41,488 nt of DNA from Marinomonas sp. MED121 (GCF_000153025.1 NZ_CH672432.1:627127-668614); one strand, 5' to 3'; positions 30,302 to 39,374 are shown, counted from the first letter of the stretch. The notes: generated by a model not told the origin, from the letters alone. Numbers and translations are program-made.

Positions 30302-31333
30302 CTAAATTAAATATTGGGTAATGTCGCTTTTAACATTGTCAGACGTTACTTTGGCTAGGGCACCATTGATTAAGGTTAAGTTTGGCGGCACATGACCTAT
30401 GTCCATATCGATTAACACAGGAATACCAAGATCTGCTAAATGCCTTTGCAGCACCTCGTGATAAGTTAAATCTTCTTTGTTATTCGACGCAGGGTATGCA
30501 GAGCGCCCCAAGAGTAAGGCTGTAATATGAGTAAAAACACCTCTAAACTTCATACTAAGAATACTTCTTGTGAGGTCAGCGGGTGCCATTTCCACATTCT
30601 CTAGGTATAAAATAATGCCTTCATCAAATTGCTCAGCATAACGCTTTAAATCTAAGTAAGGGGTATCAAAAAGGTGTATTAGGGTATCCCAGCATCCCCC
30701 TATTAACCGCCCCTCTATCCTTGATCCGTTTCTTGGGGCCACCAGCCAACACCAGTTTGTCTTCAAATATGGCGCTAACACAGCAGCAGGGTGGCGAGTG
30801 CCGTCAGGCCATTTATCCGTATGTTGCAAAGATGCACATTGAGAAAAACGCCCCCCTGTGTCGGTTGCCATATTCTTCAAGAAATTGGCTGTTAAGGCTT
30901 CTGTTTCACTCGCAGCTAAATCCATTAAATTCGGGCTATGGGCACTGGCCCAGTTTAATCTCGAACTAATCACCACGGTTAGGGTACTAACGTCTGAAAA
31001 ACCAAAGAGCCATTTAGGCTTGGCTTTCTTGAGTAAATCAAAATCTAACAGTGGCAATATCTCCATCGCAAGTTCACCACCCCAAGGAGCAGCAATGGCA
31101 TCAATGCGATCATCCAACAGAAATGACATTAACTCTGTTGCTCTTTGTCTTGCTGGCGCACTGACATGCTGGCTATTACCGATAAGGCAATCACCTTCAA
31201 TAATGACATAACCTTGGTTTTTAAGGCCTGTGATAACATGCTGATATCTGGCTTTCTTGCCTTCACTGATGCCAGAGGAAAACGCGGTAATAGCAATAAC
31301 ACTTCCTTGTCTAAGAGGTGCGGGATAAATCAT
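30302..31333 (-). CDS. S66-family LD-carboxypeptidase / MccF-like peptidase
   Basis: 343 residues. The S66 nucleophile elbow is GFSDVSTL (S113), after the conserved APWGGELAMEILPLLDFD. The C-terminal half supplies the acid and base in LENVEMAP and DIGHVPPN. Family members cleave the L,D-peptide bond of murein tetrapeptides (LdcA) or hydrolyse microcin C and related adenylates (MccF). At 343 residues with the WGGE block it looks closer to MccF-like members than to short LdcA (about 305), but the two cannot be separated with certainty. It is predicted cytosolic and divergent from a Bcr/CflA exporter, which could suggest a drug-resistance pair. Confidence 0.82.
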   Translation of the reverse strand: MIYPAPLRQGSVIAITAFSSGISEGKKARYQHVITGLKNQGYVIIEGDCLIGNSQHVSAPARQRATELMSFLLDDRIDAIAAPWGGELAMEILPLLDFDLLKKAKPKWLFGFSDVSTLTVVISSRLNWASAHSPNLMDLAASETEALTANFLKNMATDTGGRFSQCASLQHTDKWPDGTRHPAAVLAPYLKTNWCWLVAPRNGSRIEGRLIGGCWDTLIHLFDTPYLDLKRYAEQFDEGIILYLENVEMAPADLTRSILSMKFRGVFTHITALLLGRSAYPASNNKEDLTYHEVLQRHLADLGIPVLIDMDIGHVPPNLTLINGALAKVTSDNVKSDITQYLI

Positions 31334-31463
31334 AAATCGTCCTTAATTCTTTATTTTTCAGCATCAAAAATGCGACCACTAGTTTAATGCATCTATCCAT
31401 TTCACTGCCAACCCTTTAGCATTCATTCATTAAATCTCTATGTGTTTAGCTAAAGGAAGTAGC

Positions 31464-32660
31464 ATGTTAGTCCTTCATCAAAAAAATCAGATTCTTGCCT
31501 TACTCATCTTAATTGGCGCGTTAGCCCCATTAGCGGCTGATGCCTATTTGCCAGCCCTATCTCTCATGTCAGATTATTTTGAAACCTCTGATAGCATGTT
31601 GAAATTCAGTGTTACGGCCTATTTTATCGGCTTTGCCTTGGCACAAATTGTATTTGGCCCTTTATCTGATGCAAAAGGTCGAAGAAAAGTTATTTTACTG
31701 GGCTTATTGATTGGCATATTGGGGGCGTTGATCTGCTTTGTATCCCAATCCATTTGGCAGTTTTTAATAGGACGATGCATTTTAGGCATAGGTATGGCAT
31801 CGGGAATCCCCGTTGCCAGAGCCGTATTAAAAGACCTATTCAATGGAGTAGAGTTATCGAAAGCGGCTTCCAGTATTAATATGGTGCTGGCCCTGATGCC
31901 TCTTATCGCTCCCCTTTTTGGCGCCTACCTTGCTAGTTATTACCAATGGCAACAAATCTTCCAGCTGGTATTTGCTCTAAGCTTGGTGGTATTGGTGTTA
32001 ACTTATTACCTTTTGCCAGAAACCAACCCCAAAATAGACCCTAACATCTTGCAAGTTAAGCCCCTTTTACAGACATTTATAAGAGTGTTAAAAGATAGGG
32101 CTGTCTTTACCTATAGCATGACAACGCTATGTGCTTTTGGCTGTGCCGTGGCCTATATGGTGTCAGCCCCCTTTGTCTTTTTAGATGTGTTTGGCTTTAG
32201 CATGATTGAGTTTGGCTGGTTAGCAGGCTTAATCACCTTGTCCTATATATTGGGCGGCTTTCTTAACAATTACCTATTAAAGAAACTTAGCCCTGATCAC
32301 ATCATATTCGCAGCACTGATTGGCCTTCTGGTTACAGGGCTTAATATCTATCTCAGTATTATCTTGTTTGGACCCAACCTAATCATAATTACCTTGAACG
32401 TGTTTCTACTGACGTTAAGTTCCAGAATGGTTTTTCCAAACGCCTTGGCGGGGGCTTTTTCAAGTCCGATAAAAGAAGTGGGGGTCATTAGTTCGGTATA
32501 CGGGATTTATCATACCTTAGGCGCAATTATTGCGAGTGGCATTATGAGTCTACTCAACATTAACCCAATCAGTGCCATGGCGAGCACCATGATTGGCTTT
32601 GCTTGTTTTGGTATCGGGGTGTTTTATTTGAATAAAATCAATATTAAATCACGAATATAA
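31464..32660 (+). CDS. Bcr/CflA-family MFS drug exporter
   Basis: 398 residues from ATG 31464, which has AAAGGAAG upstream; an earlier in-frame ATG at 31440 lacks a site. Twelve hydrophobic helices are visible. The Bcr/CflA marks are present: ADAYLPALSLM in helix 1, GPLSDAKGRRKVIL in the loop after helix 2, and GRCILGIGMASGIPVARAVLKDLF. Family members expel bicyclomycin, sulfonamides, chloramphenicol or L-cysteine by proton antiport. It is divergent from the S66 peptidase gene across about 130 bp, with no regulator adjacent. The specific substrate is unknown. Confidence 0.87.
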   Translation: MLVLHQKNQILALLILIGALAPLAADAYLPALSLMSDYFETSDSMLKFSVTAYFIGFALAQIVFGPLSDAKGRRKVILLGLLIGILGALICFVSQSIWQFLIGRCILGIGMASGIPVARAVLKDLFNGVELSKAASSINMVLALMPLIAPLFGAYLASYYQWQQIFQLVFALSLVVLVLTYYLLPETNPKIDPNILQVKPLLQTFIRVLKDRAVFTYSMTTLCAFGCAVAYMVSAPFVFLDVFGFSMIEFGWLAGLITLSYILGGFLNNYLLKKLSPDHIIFAALIGLLVTGLNIYLSIILFGPNLIIITLNVFLLTLSSRMVFPNALAGAFSSPIKEVGVISSVYGIYHTLGAIIASGIMSLLNINPISAMASTMIGFACFGIGVFYLNKINIKSRI

Positions 32661-32711
32661 ATGCCATCTTTCCTAAAAATACTGAAAGATGACATTAGAC
32701 CCGTCTTTAGC

Positions 32712-33725
32712 TTATGGAGCTCTTTTATAAAAAGAGTTATTTGGCTCACCTTTAAAACACTTCATTAACCATGGGTAAGAGTCGGTGACATAATAGCCAT
32801 ATTGTCCGTCTGTCGTCATACCGTTACATTCATCAAGATCACCAGCTCTGGTCCAACGCCAGTCTTGAATATAAAAGCCATCATAACGTCCACCTGGGCC
32901 GCTTGGTCTTACCCCTCTCTTCAACCTATAACCTGAGACAGCCTTACGCACTTCACCGGTATCATCATCAAGAAAATAAGAACCATAAATCGGATAACCA
33001 TCTGCGGCAAAACCAATAATGGGAGAGCCATTAGGACCAGGATTATCATCAAACATTGCATTCGGATTGCCATGATAATGGTAAGTGCCGTCCCCTTGAG
33101 AATGGGCATTGTGAGTGTCTTCATCAAAAAAGCCACTGCCCACAGGATCAATTAGCCAATCAGCGGTATCCGAGCAACCTATCGCGACATTGTCACCTCG
33201 AACATCATCCCAGCAGCCTGCTGATAAGATATCAATTACAACGCCATTAAGCATGATGCCATTAATCAAAGACTGGGATACATAAGTCACCTCAGAGGCA
33301 AAAGTATCTGGCATTCGCTCAAGGATAAAATTCTTTTCCACCTCAGCAACCTGATTAGCAAATGGCCGTTCGGCATCATTAAAATCATGATTTGGAATAT
33401 TATTACTTTCAATCACACAGGTATCTGTCGCGGCAATCACACGCGTCATACCTTCAAAGCTCCTCGCGTAATTCACATCCAGTACTTGTGATGAATAAGT
33501 CTCATCAAACGCAGCACAATCCGGATTGCGATTACTAAAAATTTGATTGGTTATATCAATTTGCAAGGTTTGAGTTTGACTGATGACATCATGGGAATGG
33601 CTTGATCCTTGGTGAGTATGCGTTGCATTGGCCTCATCCGCTAAAAGATTGATATTCGCCATACTTAATAATGCCGCGACTATAGTCAAATTTGTGAATT
33701 TAGTTGATATTTTATTTCTCTGCAT
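32712..33725 (-). CDS. Secreted YHYH-domain protein
   Basis: 337 residues. A signal peptide covers about 1-34. It is followed by a histidine-rich mature start (THTHQGSSHSH, 35-45) that could bind metal. The central domain has the name-giving YHYH at 215-218, flanked by AHSQGDGTYHYHGNP and IIGFAADGYPIYGSY, as in the YHYH family (PF14240). Four or more cysteines suggest disulfides in an extracytoplasmic protein. The family's function is unproven; metal binding or an enzymatic role has been suggested from the histidines. It is transcribed alone and leftward. Confidence 0.85.
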   Translation of the reverse strand: MQRNKISTKFTNLTIVAALLSMANINLLADEANATHTHQGSSHSHDVISQTQTLQIDITNQIFSNRNPDCAAFDETYSSQVLDVNYARSFEGMTRVIAATDTCVIESNNIPNHDFNDAERPFANQVAEVEKNFILERMPDTFASEVTYVSQSLINGIMLNGVVIDILSAGCWDDVRGDNVAIGCSDTADWLIDPVGSGFFDEDTHNAHSQGDGTYHYHGNPNAMFDDNPGPNGSPIIGFAADGYPIYGSYFLDDDTGEVRKAVSGYRLKRGVRPSGPGGRYDGFYIQDWRWTRAGDLDECNGMTTDGQYGYYVTDSYPWLMKCFKGEPNNSFYKRAP

Positions 33726-34093
33726 GAGAACACTCCTGCCATTTAAATTGCTTCAACGAATAATGAGAACACATCCTGTACTAGCTCCAACGCTATCACA
33801 GCCCTTTCATCGCGATGATAAGAATCGTGGCAGAATCTTATGAAGCTCATATCCTTTCTCTTCTAACCGTTAAACATGCAACTATTAGGCTAAAGAGCTA
33901 AAGAGCTAAAGCCATATAAACATCCAACACAGCAATCTATAAATAAAAGCCATTTAACCTATGCGTTAAGTTCTGAATGAGTGAGATGGAATTTAAGAAA
34001 AGATAAGCAACTTGCTATTAAGGAAAAAGACATTAGCTACTGAGTAAACAGGCTAGCGCGATAGAGGGTATTTGAAGCCATTTATAAAAGACG
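33726..34093. other. Gene-free stretch with short triplication
   Basis: 368 bp upstream of the YHYH gene and downstream of the tRNA terminator. It contains the triplet repeat GCTAAAGA (about 33889-33912) and presumably the YHYH promoter. I see no gene and no other RNA. Confidence 0.45.
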
Positions 34094-34127
34094 AAAAAAA
34101 ACCGTATCTGAAAAGATACGGTTTTTT
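34094..34127 (-). terminator. Terminator of tRNA-Ser
   Basis: ACCGTATCT (34101-34109) and AGATACGGT (34114-34122) pair perfectly around the loop GAAA, with T runs on either strand. It lies just 3' of the tRNA on the minus strand. Confidence 0.9.
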
Positions 34128-34134
34128 AGAATAA

Positions 34135-34222
34135 TGGCGGTGAGCAAGAGATTCGAACTCTTGATGCCTTTCGACATACACACTTTCCAGGCGTGCTCCT
34201 TCGGCCACTCGGACAGCTCACC
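34135..34222 (-). tRNA. tRNA-Ser (anticodon GGA)
   Basis: 88 nt including an encoded CCA. The acceptor stem GGTGAGC/GCTCACC pairs fully with discriminator G. The D region is TGTCCGAGTGGCCGAAGGAG. The anticodon arm CACGC-CTGGAAA-GTGTG carries GGA, reading UCC and UCU. A long variable arm (ATGTCGAAAGGCAT) marks the serine type, and the T arm is CAAGAGTTCGAATCTCTTG. It is a single gene with its own promoter and terminator. Confidence 0.95.
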
Positions 34223-34263
34223 ACAGGCCACTTTGCAGGCGTCGCCTATCAAAGAGTGGGCGT

Positions 34264-34292
34264 ATATTAATGTCGAAGTGATTGAAACGCAA
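34264..34292 (-). promoter_or_regulatory. Promoter of tRNA-Ser
   Basis: On the minus strand TTGCGT (34287-34292) and TAATAT (34264-34269) stand 17 bases apart, followed by a GC-rich ACGCCCAC discriminator of the kind found at stringently controlled tRNA promoters. It is about 42 bases before the mature tRNA. Confidence 0.55.
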
Positions 34293-34339
34293 GCCCTTTT
34301 TCACGAGAAATTAAACGCCTGGTCAGGCTTGACTAAAGA

Positions 34340-34900
34340 TCACTCAAACCATTCTATATGACCTGTTAAATCCACCTCTTTGACTCTTTTATCTAGTGCT
34401 TTAGCCGTTCCAACATAAACAAATCCAATCACTTGATGATGGTCCTCTATCCCCAAAATTGATTTGGTTAATTGACTATGGGCAACAGGCCCTGTCCGCC
34501 AAATCGCGCCATACCCTAGTGCCTCAAGACCTAATAAAACTTGCTGTGTCGCTGCCGCAACAGCCATGGTTTGCTCTATCTTAGGCACCTTAGCCTCTTC
34601 TACCAAAGCCGCTGTAACTAATAGTACAGCAGGTGCCCTATGGGCTTTTTGAATAAAGTTATCTTTTTTGCTGATTGGCATTTCAGGTGTCGAAGCAAGA
34701 GCATGTTGCCAATAGCATTCCCCCAGCAAATCCAAACTTTTACCGCTATAGATGCGATATCGCCAAGGCTTGATAGCACCATGATCTGCGGCCCGACTGG
34801 CTGCCTCTAACACGGACTGCCACTCTTCTTTTAAAGGGGCAGGAGACAAGAGCGCATTTTGCGAGCTTCTTTCGCGCATAAATTGGATAAATTCTTTCAT
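34340..34900 (-). CDS. YdjA-like FMN-dependent nitroreductase
   Basis: About 186 residues from ATG 34900; ATG 34921 would add seven residues, and neither has a strong ribosome site. ERSSQNALLSPAPLKEE, then AADHGAIKPWRYRIY (the PW motif of the short YdjA subgroup), QQVLLGLEALGYGAIWRTG and the C-terminal IGFVYVGTA are typical of the nitroreductase fold. These dimers bind FMN and reduce nitro compounds, quinones or related electrophiles with NAD(P)H; the physiological substrate is unknown. A perfect 19-bp palindrome lies 10 bases upstream of the longer start, pointing to a dedicated repressor encoded elsewhere. Confidence 0.87.
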   Translation of the reverse strand: MKEFIQFMRERSSQNALLSPAPLKEEWQSVLEAASRAADHGAIKPWRYRIYSGKSLDLLGECYWQHALASTPEMPISKKDNFIQKAHRAPAVLLVTAALVEEAKVPKIEQTMAVAAATQQVLLGLEALGYGAIWRTGPVAHSQLTKSILGIEDHHQVIGFVYVGTAKALDKRVKEVDLTGHIEWFE

Positions 34901-34930
34901 ATTAACGTTTACCTGAGCCATACTGGAATG

Positions 34931-34949
34931 AGTAACTCATTGAGTTACT
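34931..34949. promoter_or_regulatory. Perfect 19-bp palindromic operator candidate
   Basis: AGTAACTCA (34931-34939), T, TGAGTTACT (34941-34949). The GTAACT/AGTTAC half-sites resemble operators reported for HxlR/MarR-type electrophile sensors that control nitroreductases. No such regulator is encoded in this window. Confidence 0.6.
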
Positions 34950-35106
34950 TTAAATTTAATACTATTTTCAATGTTAGCATGAAGCGGTCATAAGACTCAG
35001 TCTGCTAATTGAAATATTGCGACTAATTAATTTAAACTTAAGGTCACTTTCAGCATTTAGTCTGACTCTTTACCTTATATTGTCATACAGGCAGGCACTT
35101 CGTTAG

Positions 35107-36675
35107 ATGAAATTATTAGTATGGACACTCATCGAAATCACAACCCTATTTATTTTTTTAGGGGGGATTTTTATTTGGTTAAAACTCAAGCTCAAAAAAG
35201 ATGAGGCAGAGGATAAGGATGAAGCAAGTTCTGACCAAGAAGACAGTCAAGATACCTCTGATAAAAGTGCTAACAATAAAGAGTATGAAGAGCCTAGCCT
35301 TCTGCTAAAAACCATTATTCAAGGCCAACTAAAGCAAGCTGCACAACAACTCACTAAAACCAAAGTCAAAGAACAAAAAGATAAGGTTTTTTTAATCAAG
35401 CTTTGGGGAACCTTGTTAAAGGCCGAGAACAAGGTACTTGACCACCCCACAAAAAAAGATACAAATGAAATCATTCAGCAAGAACTTTCATCTGTGCTCA
35501 ACAATATTTTTAACGCTAAGAAAGATAACTCAAGCTTAAAAGACCTTGAAGAGAAATTAAGCAAGCTAACCCAGAGTGCGGATAAATCAAATGAAGTACT
35601 GAAACTGAAAAACGACCTTGAGACAGCACAAAGCGCCATAAAAGAAGAGCTCACTAATCAAATTGAAAACTTACAAGAAGCCGCTAAACGCATTGAAAGT
35701 AAACAAAGAGAGAAAATCAATTTAGAGCAAAAACTCTCTCAAGCAATGACCAATTTAAAACAGCTAAAAGATTCACTTGTTCATTTAGAAGATGACAATG
35801 ATATCTCTCATCTGATTACAGGCGCTGAAAACGAATCTATAGATGAAATGAGACAAGACCTAGGCCAGCACAAGGCCAACAAACAAATTAAATCCCTTAA
35901 CCAGGTGGCAAATCGTCAGCAAGCTGTCATTGACATGTTGCGAGAGAAGTTACGCGATACCAATCAAGCCGACAGTGACAATGATACAGATAATTCACAG
36001 GCGATTGCTATTGGCCGAATTGAACAAATGATTAAAGAATCTGACACCCTTATACTGCAATTAGAGAATGAGTTAGGCACGACTAATTTAACAATTGAAA
36101 ACTTAAAATCAGACATTAAACAAAAAAGTAACAAACTATTAGAAACCGAAGAAACCCTTATTTTGGCTCAAAAAACGGCACTCACCTCTTTCAAGGAAAC
36201 CACCAAAAATCAGCAATCTAAGGTAGATGACATGAAAACACACATGTCAAACGTGCCGGAAAATGAAAGCTTGAAAGCCATGATCGAAGAGCAACAAAAA
36301 GAGTCTGATACACTTGAAAGATTGCTTAAAGAATCTGAGACCTGTGTCACCCTATTAGAACAAGAACTCGCCACAGCGAAAAAGAATAACGAAGAATTAC
36401 AGCATACCATTGAAACGGTTAATACAAACTTTACCGAAGGTTCAAGCACCAGCACAAATAATGAATTTCAACAATTAGAAATTAAAAACAAAGAGCTATT
36501 ATCAGAGCACAGTAAAGTAAAACAGAAGCTATTAGCCAGTATTGCAAATGACGTTGAAACCGAGTTAAGAGATGAGTATAACCAAAAAAATCTTGAAGTT
36601 GATCGGCTTCAATTAGCCATTATTGATCTTGAGAAAAAACAAATTGAAAGTATGTCTGCTCCCAGTAAAGATTAA
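35107..36675 (+). CDS. Membrane-anchored coiled-coil protein of unknown function
   Basis: 522 residues. One N-terminal membrane helix (LIEITTLFIFLGGIFIWLKL, about 8-27) is followed by lysines, which implies a cytoplasmic body. A very acidic linker (EAEDKDEASSDQEDSQD) follows. Most of the rest is heptad-rich coiled coil (about 140-520), with related internal segments such as MIKESDTLILQLENEL and MIEEQQKESDTLERLLKES. No enzymatic domain is seen. It could be a structural or scaffold protein at the inner membrane. I do not recognise the family. It is monocistronic with a strong terminator, and the ribosome site is weak. Confidence 0.75.
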   Translation: MKLLVWTLIEITTLFIFLGGIFIWLKLKLKKDEAEDKDEASSDQEDSQDTSDKSANNKEYEEPSLLLKTIIQGQLKQAAQQLTKTKVKEQKDKVFLIKLWGTLLKAENKVLDHPTKKDTNEIIQQELSSVLNNIFNAKKDNSSLKDLEEKLSKLTQSADKSNEVLKLKNDLETAQSAIKEELTNQIENLQEAAKRIESKQREKINLEQKLSQAMTNLKQLKDSLVHLEDDNDISHLITGAENESIDEMRQDLGQHKANKQIKSLNQVANRQQAVIDMLREKLRDTNQADSDNDTDNSQAIAIGRIEQMIKESDTLILQLENELGTTNLTIENLKSDIKQKSNKLLETEETLILAQKTALTSFKETTKNQQSKVDDMKTHMSNVPENESLKAMIEEQQKESDTLERLLKESETCVTLLEQELATAKKNNEELQHTIETVNTNFTEGSSTSTNNEFQQLEIKNKELLSEHSKVKQKLLASIANDVETELRDEYNQKNLEVDRLQLAIIDLEKKQIESMSAPSKD

Positions 36676-36696
36676 ATATAAGCAGATAGACAAAGC

Positions 36697-36726
36697 AAAA
36701 AAAACCAGCAAATGCTGGTTTTTTTT
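36697..36726 (+). terminator. Rho-independent terminator after the coiled-coil gene
   Basis: AACCAGC and GCTGGTT pair around AAAT, flanked by eight A and eight T, so it works for both the coiled-coil gene and the convergent queF. Confidence 0.9.
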
Positions 36727-36737
36727 ATAACTGAGAT

Positions 36738-37571
36738 TTACTGTCGACTTAATCTTTCATTGCCCAGAAGCAAAGGCTCAGAAGCTCGGTAAGGGTTGAT
36801 ATCTAACCCACCACGGCGAACATACCTTGCATTCACCACTAAGTATTCAGGCTGGCATTGCTGCATGATATCAATGAAAATACGCTCAACACATTGCTCA
36901 TGAAAATCAGTATGTTCTCTAAATGAAATCACATATTTCAGCAAACTCTCATGACATATTTTAGCGCCACGATATTCAATAAACACAGACCCCCAATCAG
37001 GCTGGTTAGTCACTGGGCAGTTTGATTTCAACAAGTGGCTAACCACTTTTTCTTCAACCTGCTCAGCCTCTTTATCAAGCGCTAATAAGCTCGCGTCAGG
37101 ATGATAGATACTCGCTTCCACATCGAGTGTATCAATGCAAAAATCAGGTGTTTGAATCACCAAGGTTTGCATGGCTTCAAGGTCACGAATAACCACCCCC
37201 ACCTCTGCCCCCGCAGCTTGACTTAAATCACGCTCTAAAATTTCTTGCACCTGATGCTCTGATTCATAACGCATCTGATTAAGAGAGTTTAAGTAAAGTT
37301 TGAAAGACTTAGACTCAATAATATTGGGAGAGTCATGGGGCAACCTAAACTCAACAATGGCAACAATTGGCTTACCTTTTGTATTTAGCCAAGAGACTTC
37401 ATAAGCATTCCAAATATCTTCCCCATAAAAAGGAAGACGCTCTGATTCAATCCCCATCTCTTGCCACTTATCAACTCTGGCAATTGGAAATAATAGCTCA
37501 GCAGAATACTCAGAAATGTATTCAGTTTTTTGACCTAACGGCAATACGCCCATAACGCTCTCACTTAACAC
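36738..37571 (-). CDS. queF: NADPH-dependent 7-cyano-7-deazaguanine reductase (long form)
   Basis: 277 residues, the bimodular (YqcD-like) form of gammaproteobacteria. ESKSFKLYLNS (86-96) is the QueF signature. The catalytic cysteine is C185 in LKSNCPVTNQPDWGSV, with D192 nearby, and the C-terminal RRGGLDINPYR is conserved. The enzyme reduces the nitrile preQ0 to preQ1 in queuosine biosynthesis (cytosol, NADPH). It lies 49 bp downstream of yadH on the same strand and may be cotranscribed. The start is ATG 37571; the internal M7 is an alternative. Confidence 0.95.
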   Translation of the reverse strand: MLSESVMGVLPLGQKTEYISEYSAELLFPIARVDKWQEMGIESERLPFYGEDIWNAYEVSWLNTKGKPIVAIVEFRLPHDSPNIIESKSFKLYLNSLNQMRYESEHQVQEILERDLSQAAGAEVGVVIRDLEAMQTLVIQTPDFCIDTLDVEASIYHPDASLLALDKEAEQVEEKVVSHLLKSNCPVTNQPDWGSVFIEYRGAKICHESLLKYVISFREHTDFHEQCVERIFIDIMQQCQPEYLVVNARYVRRGGLDINPYRASEPLLLGNERLSRQ

Positions 37572-37620
37572 TTAAACAATTCACACTTACTTTAGGGCTG
37601 AATACAGACATAAATAAAGA

Positions 37621-38394
37621 CTAACTACGTATACCATGACCACGATTTAACAAACGCAAAGCATACACAAACAAGACCAAAATAAAGGCAAGGATAATCA
37701 CGATAGCATAACCCACATTAATATCCGACACCCCCAAAACACCGTACCTAAAAGCATTAACCATGTATAAAACAGGATTTAATAAGGTCATGTTTTGCCA
37801 AAAGCTTGGTAGCAAATCAATAGAGTAAAAAACACCACCGAGATAGGTTAATGGTACCAACACAAAAGTAGGGATAATTGAAATATCATCAAAACTTTTG
37901 GCATACACCGCATTAACAAAACCACCTAAGGAAAATAAAACCGCCGTTAGGAAGACCACAATGACTGTGATAAAAATATTTTCAAGATTCATCTTAGTAA
38001 AAAACAAAGACAATAAGGTCACAATAAAACCAACAAACAAACCACGAGTAACGCCACCGACAACATAACCCATTAGAATAATCCAGTTAGGCGTGGGTGA
38101 AACTAACAACTCTTGCACATTATGTTGAAACTTGGCCGAGTAAAAAGAGGCTGAGACATTGGCATAGGAGTTGGTGATGATAGACATCATGATTAAGCCT
38201 GGAACTATGTATTCCATGTAGCTAAAACCACCCATTTCACCAATTCTGGAACCTATCAGGTTTCCAAAAATAGCAAAATACAAGGTCATTGTAATCGCTG
38301 GGGGCAACAAGGTTTGTGGCCAAATACGCATAAAGCGACGTATTTCTCGTCTGACAATGGTTAAAAAAGCCACCATAATTTGTATATTTGTCAT
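37621..38394 (-). CDS. yadH: ABC-2-type transporter permease (YadH-like)
   Basis: 257 residues with six hydrophobic helices of the ABC2 membrane type. FMRIWPQTLLPPAITMTLYFAIFG, the SFYSAKFQHNVQELLVSPTP coupling region and VYAKSFDDISIIPTFVLVPLTYLGGVFYSI are characteristic of E. coli YadH. It forms an inner-membrane exporter with the ATPase encoded 6 bp upstream. The substrate is not established for this family. It is part of a leftward yadG-yadH-(queF) unit. Confidence 0.9.
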   Translation of the reverse strand: MTNIQIMVAFLTIVRREIRRFMRIWPQTLLPPAITMTLYFAIFGNLIGSRIGEMGGFSYMEYIVPGLIMMSIITNSYANVSASFYSAKFQHNVQELLVSPTPNWIILMGYVVGGVTRGLFVGFIVTLLSLFFTKMNLENIFITVIVVFLTAVLFSLGGFVNAVYAKSFDDISIIPTFVLVPLTYLGGVFYSIDLLPSFWQNMTLLNPVLYMVNAFRYGVLGVSDINVGYAIVIILAFILVLFVYALRLLNRGHGIRS

Positions 38395-38400
38395 GTTTAC

Positions 38401-39315
38401 CTACCCCTTAGTTAGCTTCACAAACAGCTCTTCTAAGCGGTTTGATTTATTACGCATACTTTGTACTTGCAGACCCTGTTCATTTAGAGCCACAAAAATA
38501 TCATTGATGGATTGACCTTTACTGATTTCCACTTCAATCGAGTGCCCATCTGCTAAGCGCGCCACTTTATAACCTTCAATGACAATATCACCCGCAATAT
38601 TCGTCGCCAAATCCAAAATAAAGGTTTCTTGATTAAGTGTTTTTAGCAGGGATTTCACACTGGTGTTTTCGACAATTTCACCCTTATTAATAATGGCGAT
38701 ATTGCGACACAATTGCTCAGCTTCTTCTAAATAGTGGGTAGTTAAAATAATGGTTGTGCCATTATCATTTAACTCCTTGATGAACTCCCACATAGAACGA
38801 CGCAGTTCAATATCAACCCCAGCGGTTGGTTCATCCAGAATCAAAACTTGAGGCTCATGAATCAAGGCTCTGGCAATCATTAAACGTCGCTTCATGCCGC
38901 CTGAAAGCTGCATTGAAGGATTATTACGCTTTTCCCATAAACCCAACTGTTTCAGGTATTTTTCTGCCCTAGGCGCAGCAATATCATAAGGAATGCCGTA
39001 GAAACCAGCTTGGGTCACTATGATATTAAATGGCGTTTCAAATACGTTAAAATTAAATTCTTGAGGTACCACACCTAAAAACTGCTTCGCCCCAGCAAAA
39101 TTTTTGTCTATATCAACCCCAAAAATTGAGACTTTTCCCTCGCTTTTATTCACCAAAGAACACAGGATTCCTATGGTGGTGGATTTACCTGCACCATTGG
39201 GCCCAAGTAGCGCAAAAAAATCGCCCTTTTCAACTTTAAGGTCAACGCCTTTTAAGGCTTCAAAACCATTATCATAACGTTTTTTTAAGTCACTAATTTC
39301 TATTGCATATGTCAT
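38401..39315 (-). CDS. yadG: ABC transporter ATP-binding protein (YadG-like)
   Basis: 304 residues. Walker A is GPNGAGKST (38-46), the signature is LSGGMKRRLMIARAL, Walker B is VLILDEPT, and the switch histidine is in ILTTHYLEEAEQLC. The C-terminal extension (about 220-304) is typical of drug-export or YadG-type ATPases. It powers YadH for export of an unknown substrate. The start at 39315 lies about 60 bp from the divergent PA2817-family gene, so the promoters overlap. Confidence 0.92.
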   Translation of the reverse strand: MTYAIEISDLKKRYDNGFEALKGVDLKVEKGDFFALLGPNGAGKSTTIGILCSLVNKSEGKVSIFGVDIDKNFAGAKQFLGVVPQEFNFNVFETPFNIIVTQAGFYGIPYDIAAPRAEKYLKQLGLWEKRNNPSMQLSGGMKRRLMIARALIHEPQVLILDEPTAGVDIELRRSMWEFIKELNDNGTTIILTTHYLEEAEQLCRNIAIINKGEIVENTSVKSLLKTLNQETFILDLATNIAGDIVIEGYKVARLADGHSIEVEISKGQSINDIFVALNEQGLQVQSMRNKSNRLEELFVKLTKG

Positions 39316-39374
39316 AATTACTCATCTTTCCAGCATTGGGCTGGCATGAACTCTTAACAGTAAAAGGCTATTAC

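Noticed and set aside
32665..32691. Hairpin CATCTTTC/GAAAGATG after the Bcr/CflA gene
   Set aside because: Short stem without a T run; too weak to call a terminator.
34134..34361. Plus-strand open frame of about 75 codons
   Set aside because: It lies over the tRNA-Ser gene and its promoter and has no family resemblance.
37572..37620. preQ1 riboswitch upstream of queF
   Set aside because: The 49-bp gap after yadH is too short and shows no recognisable aptamer.
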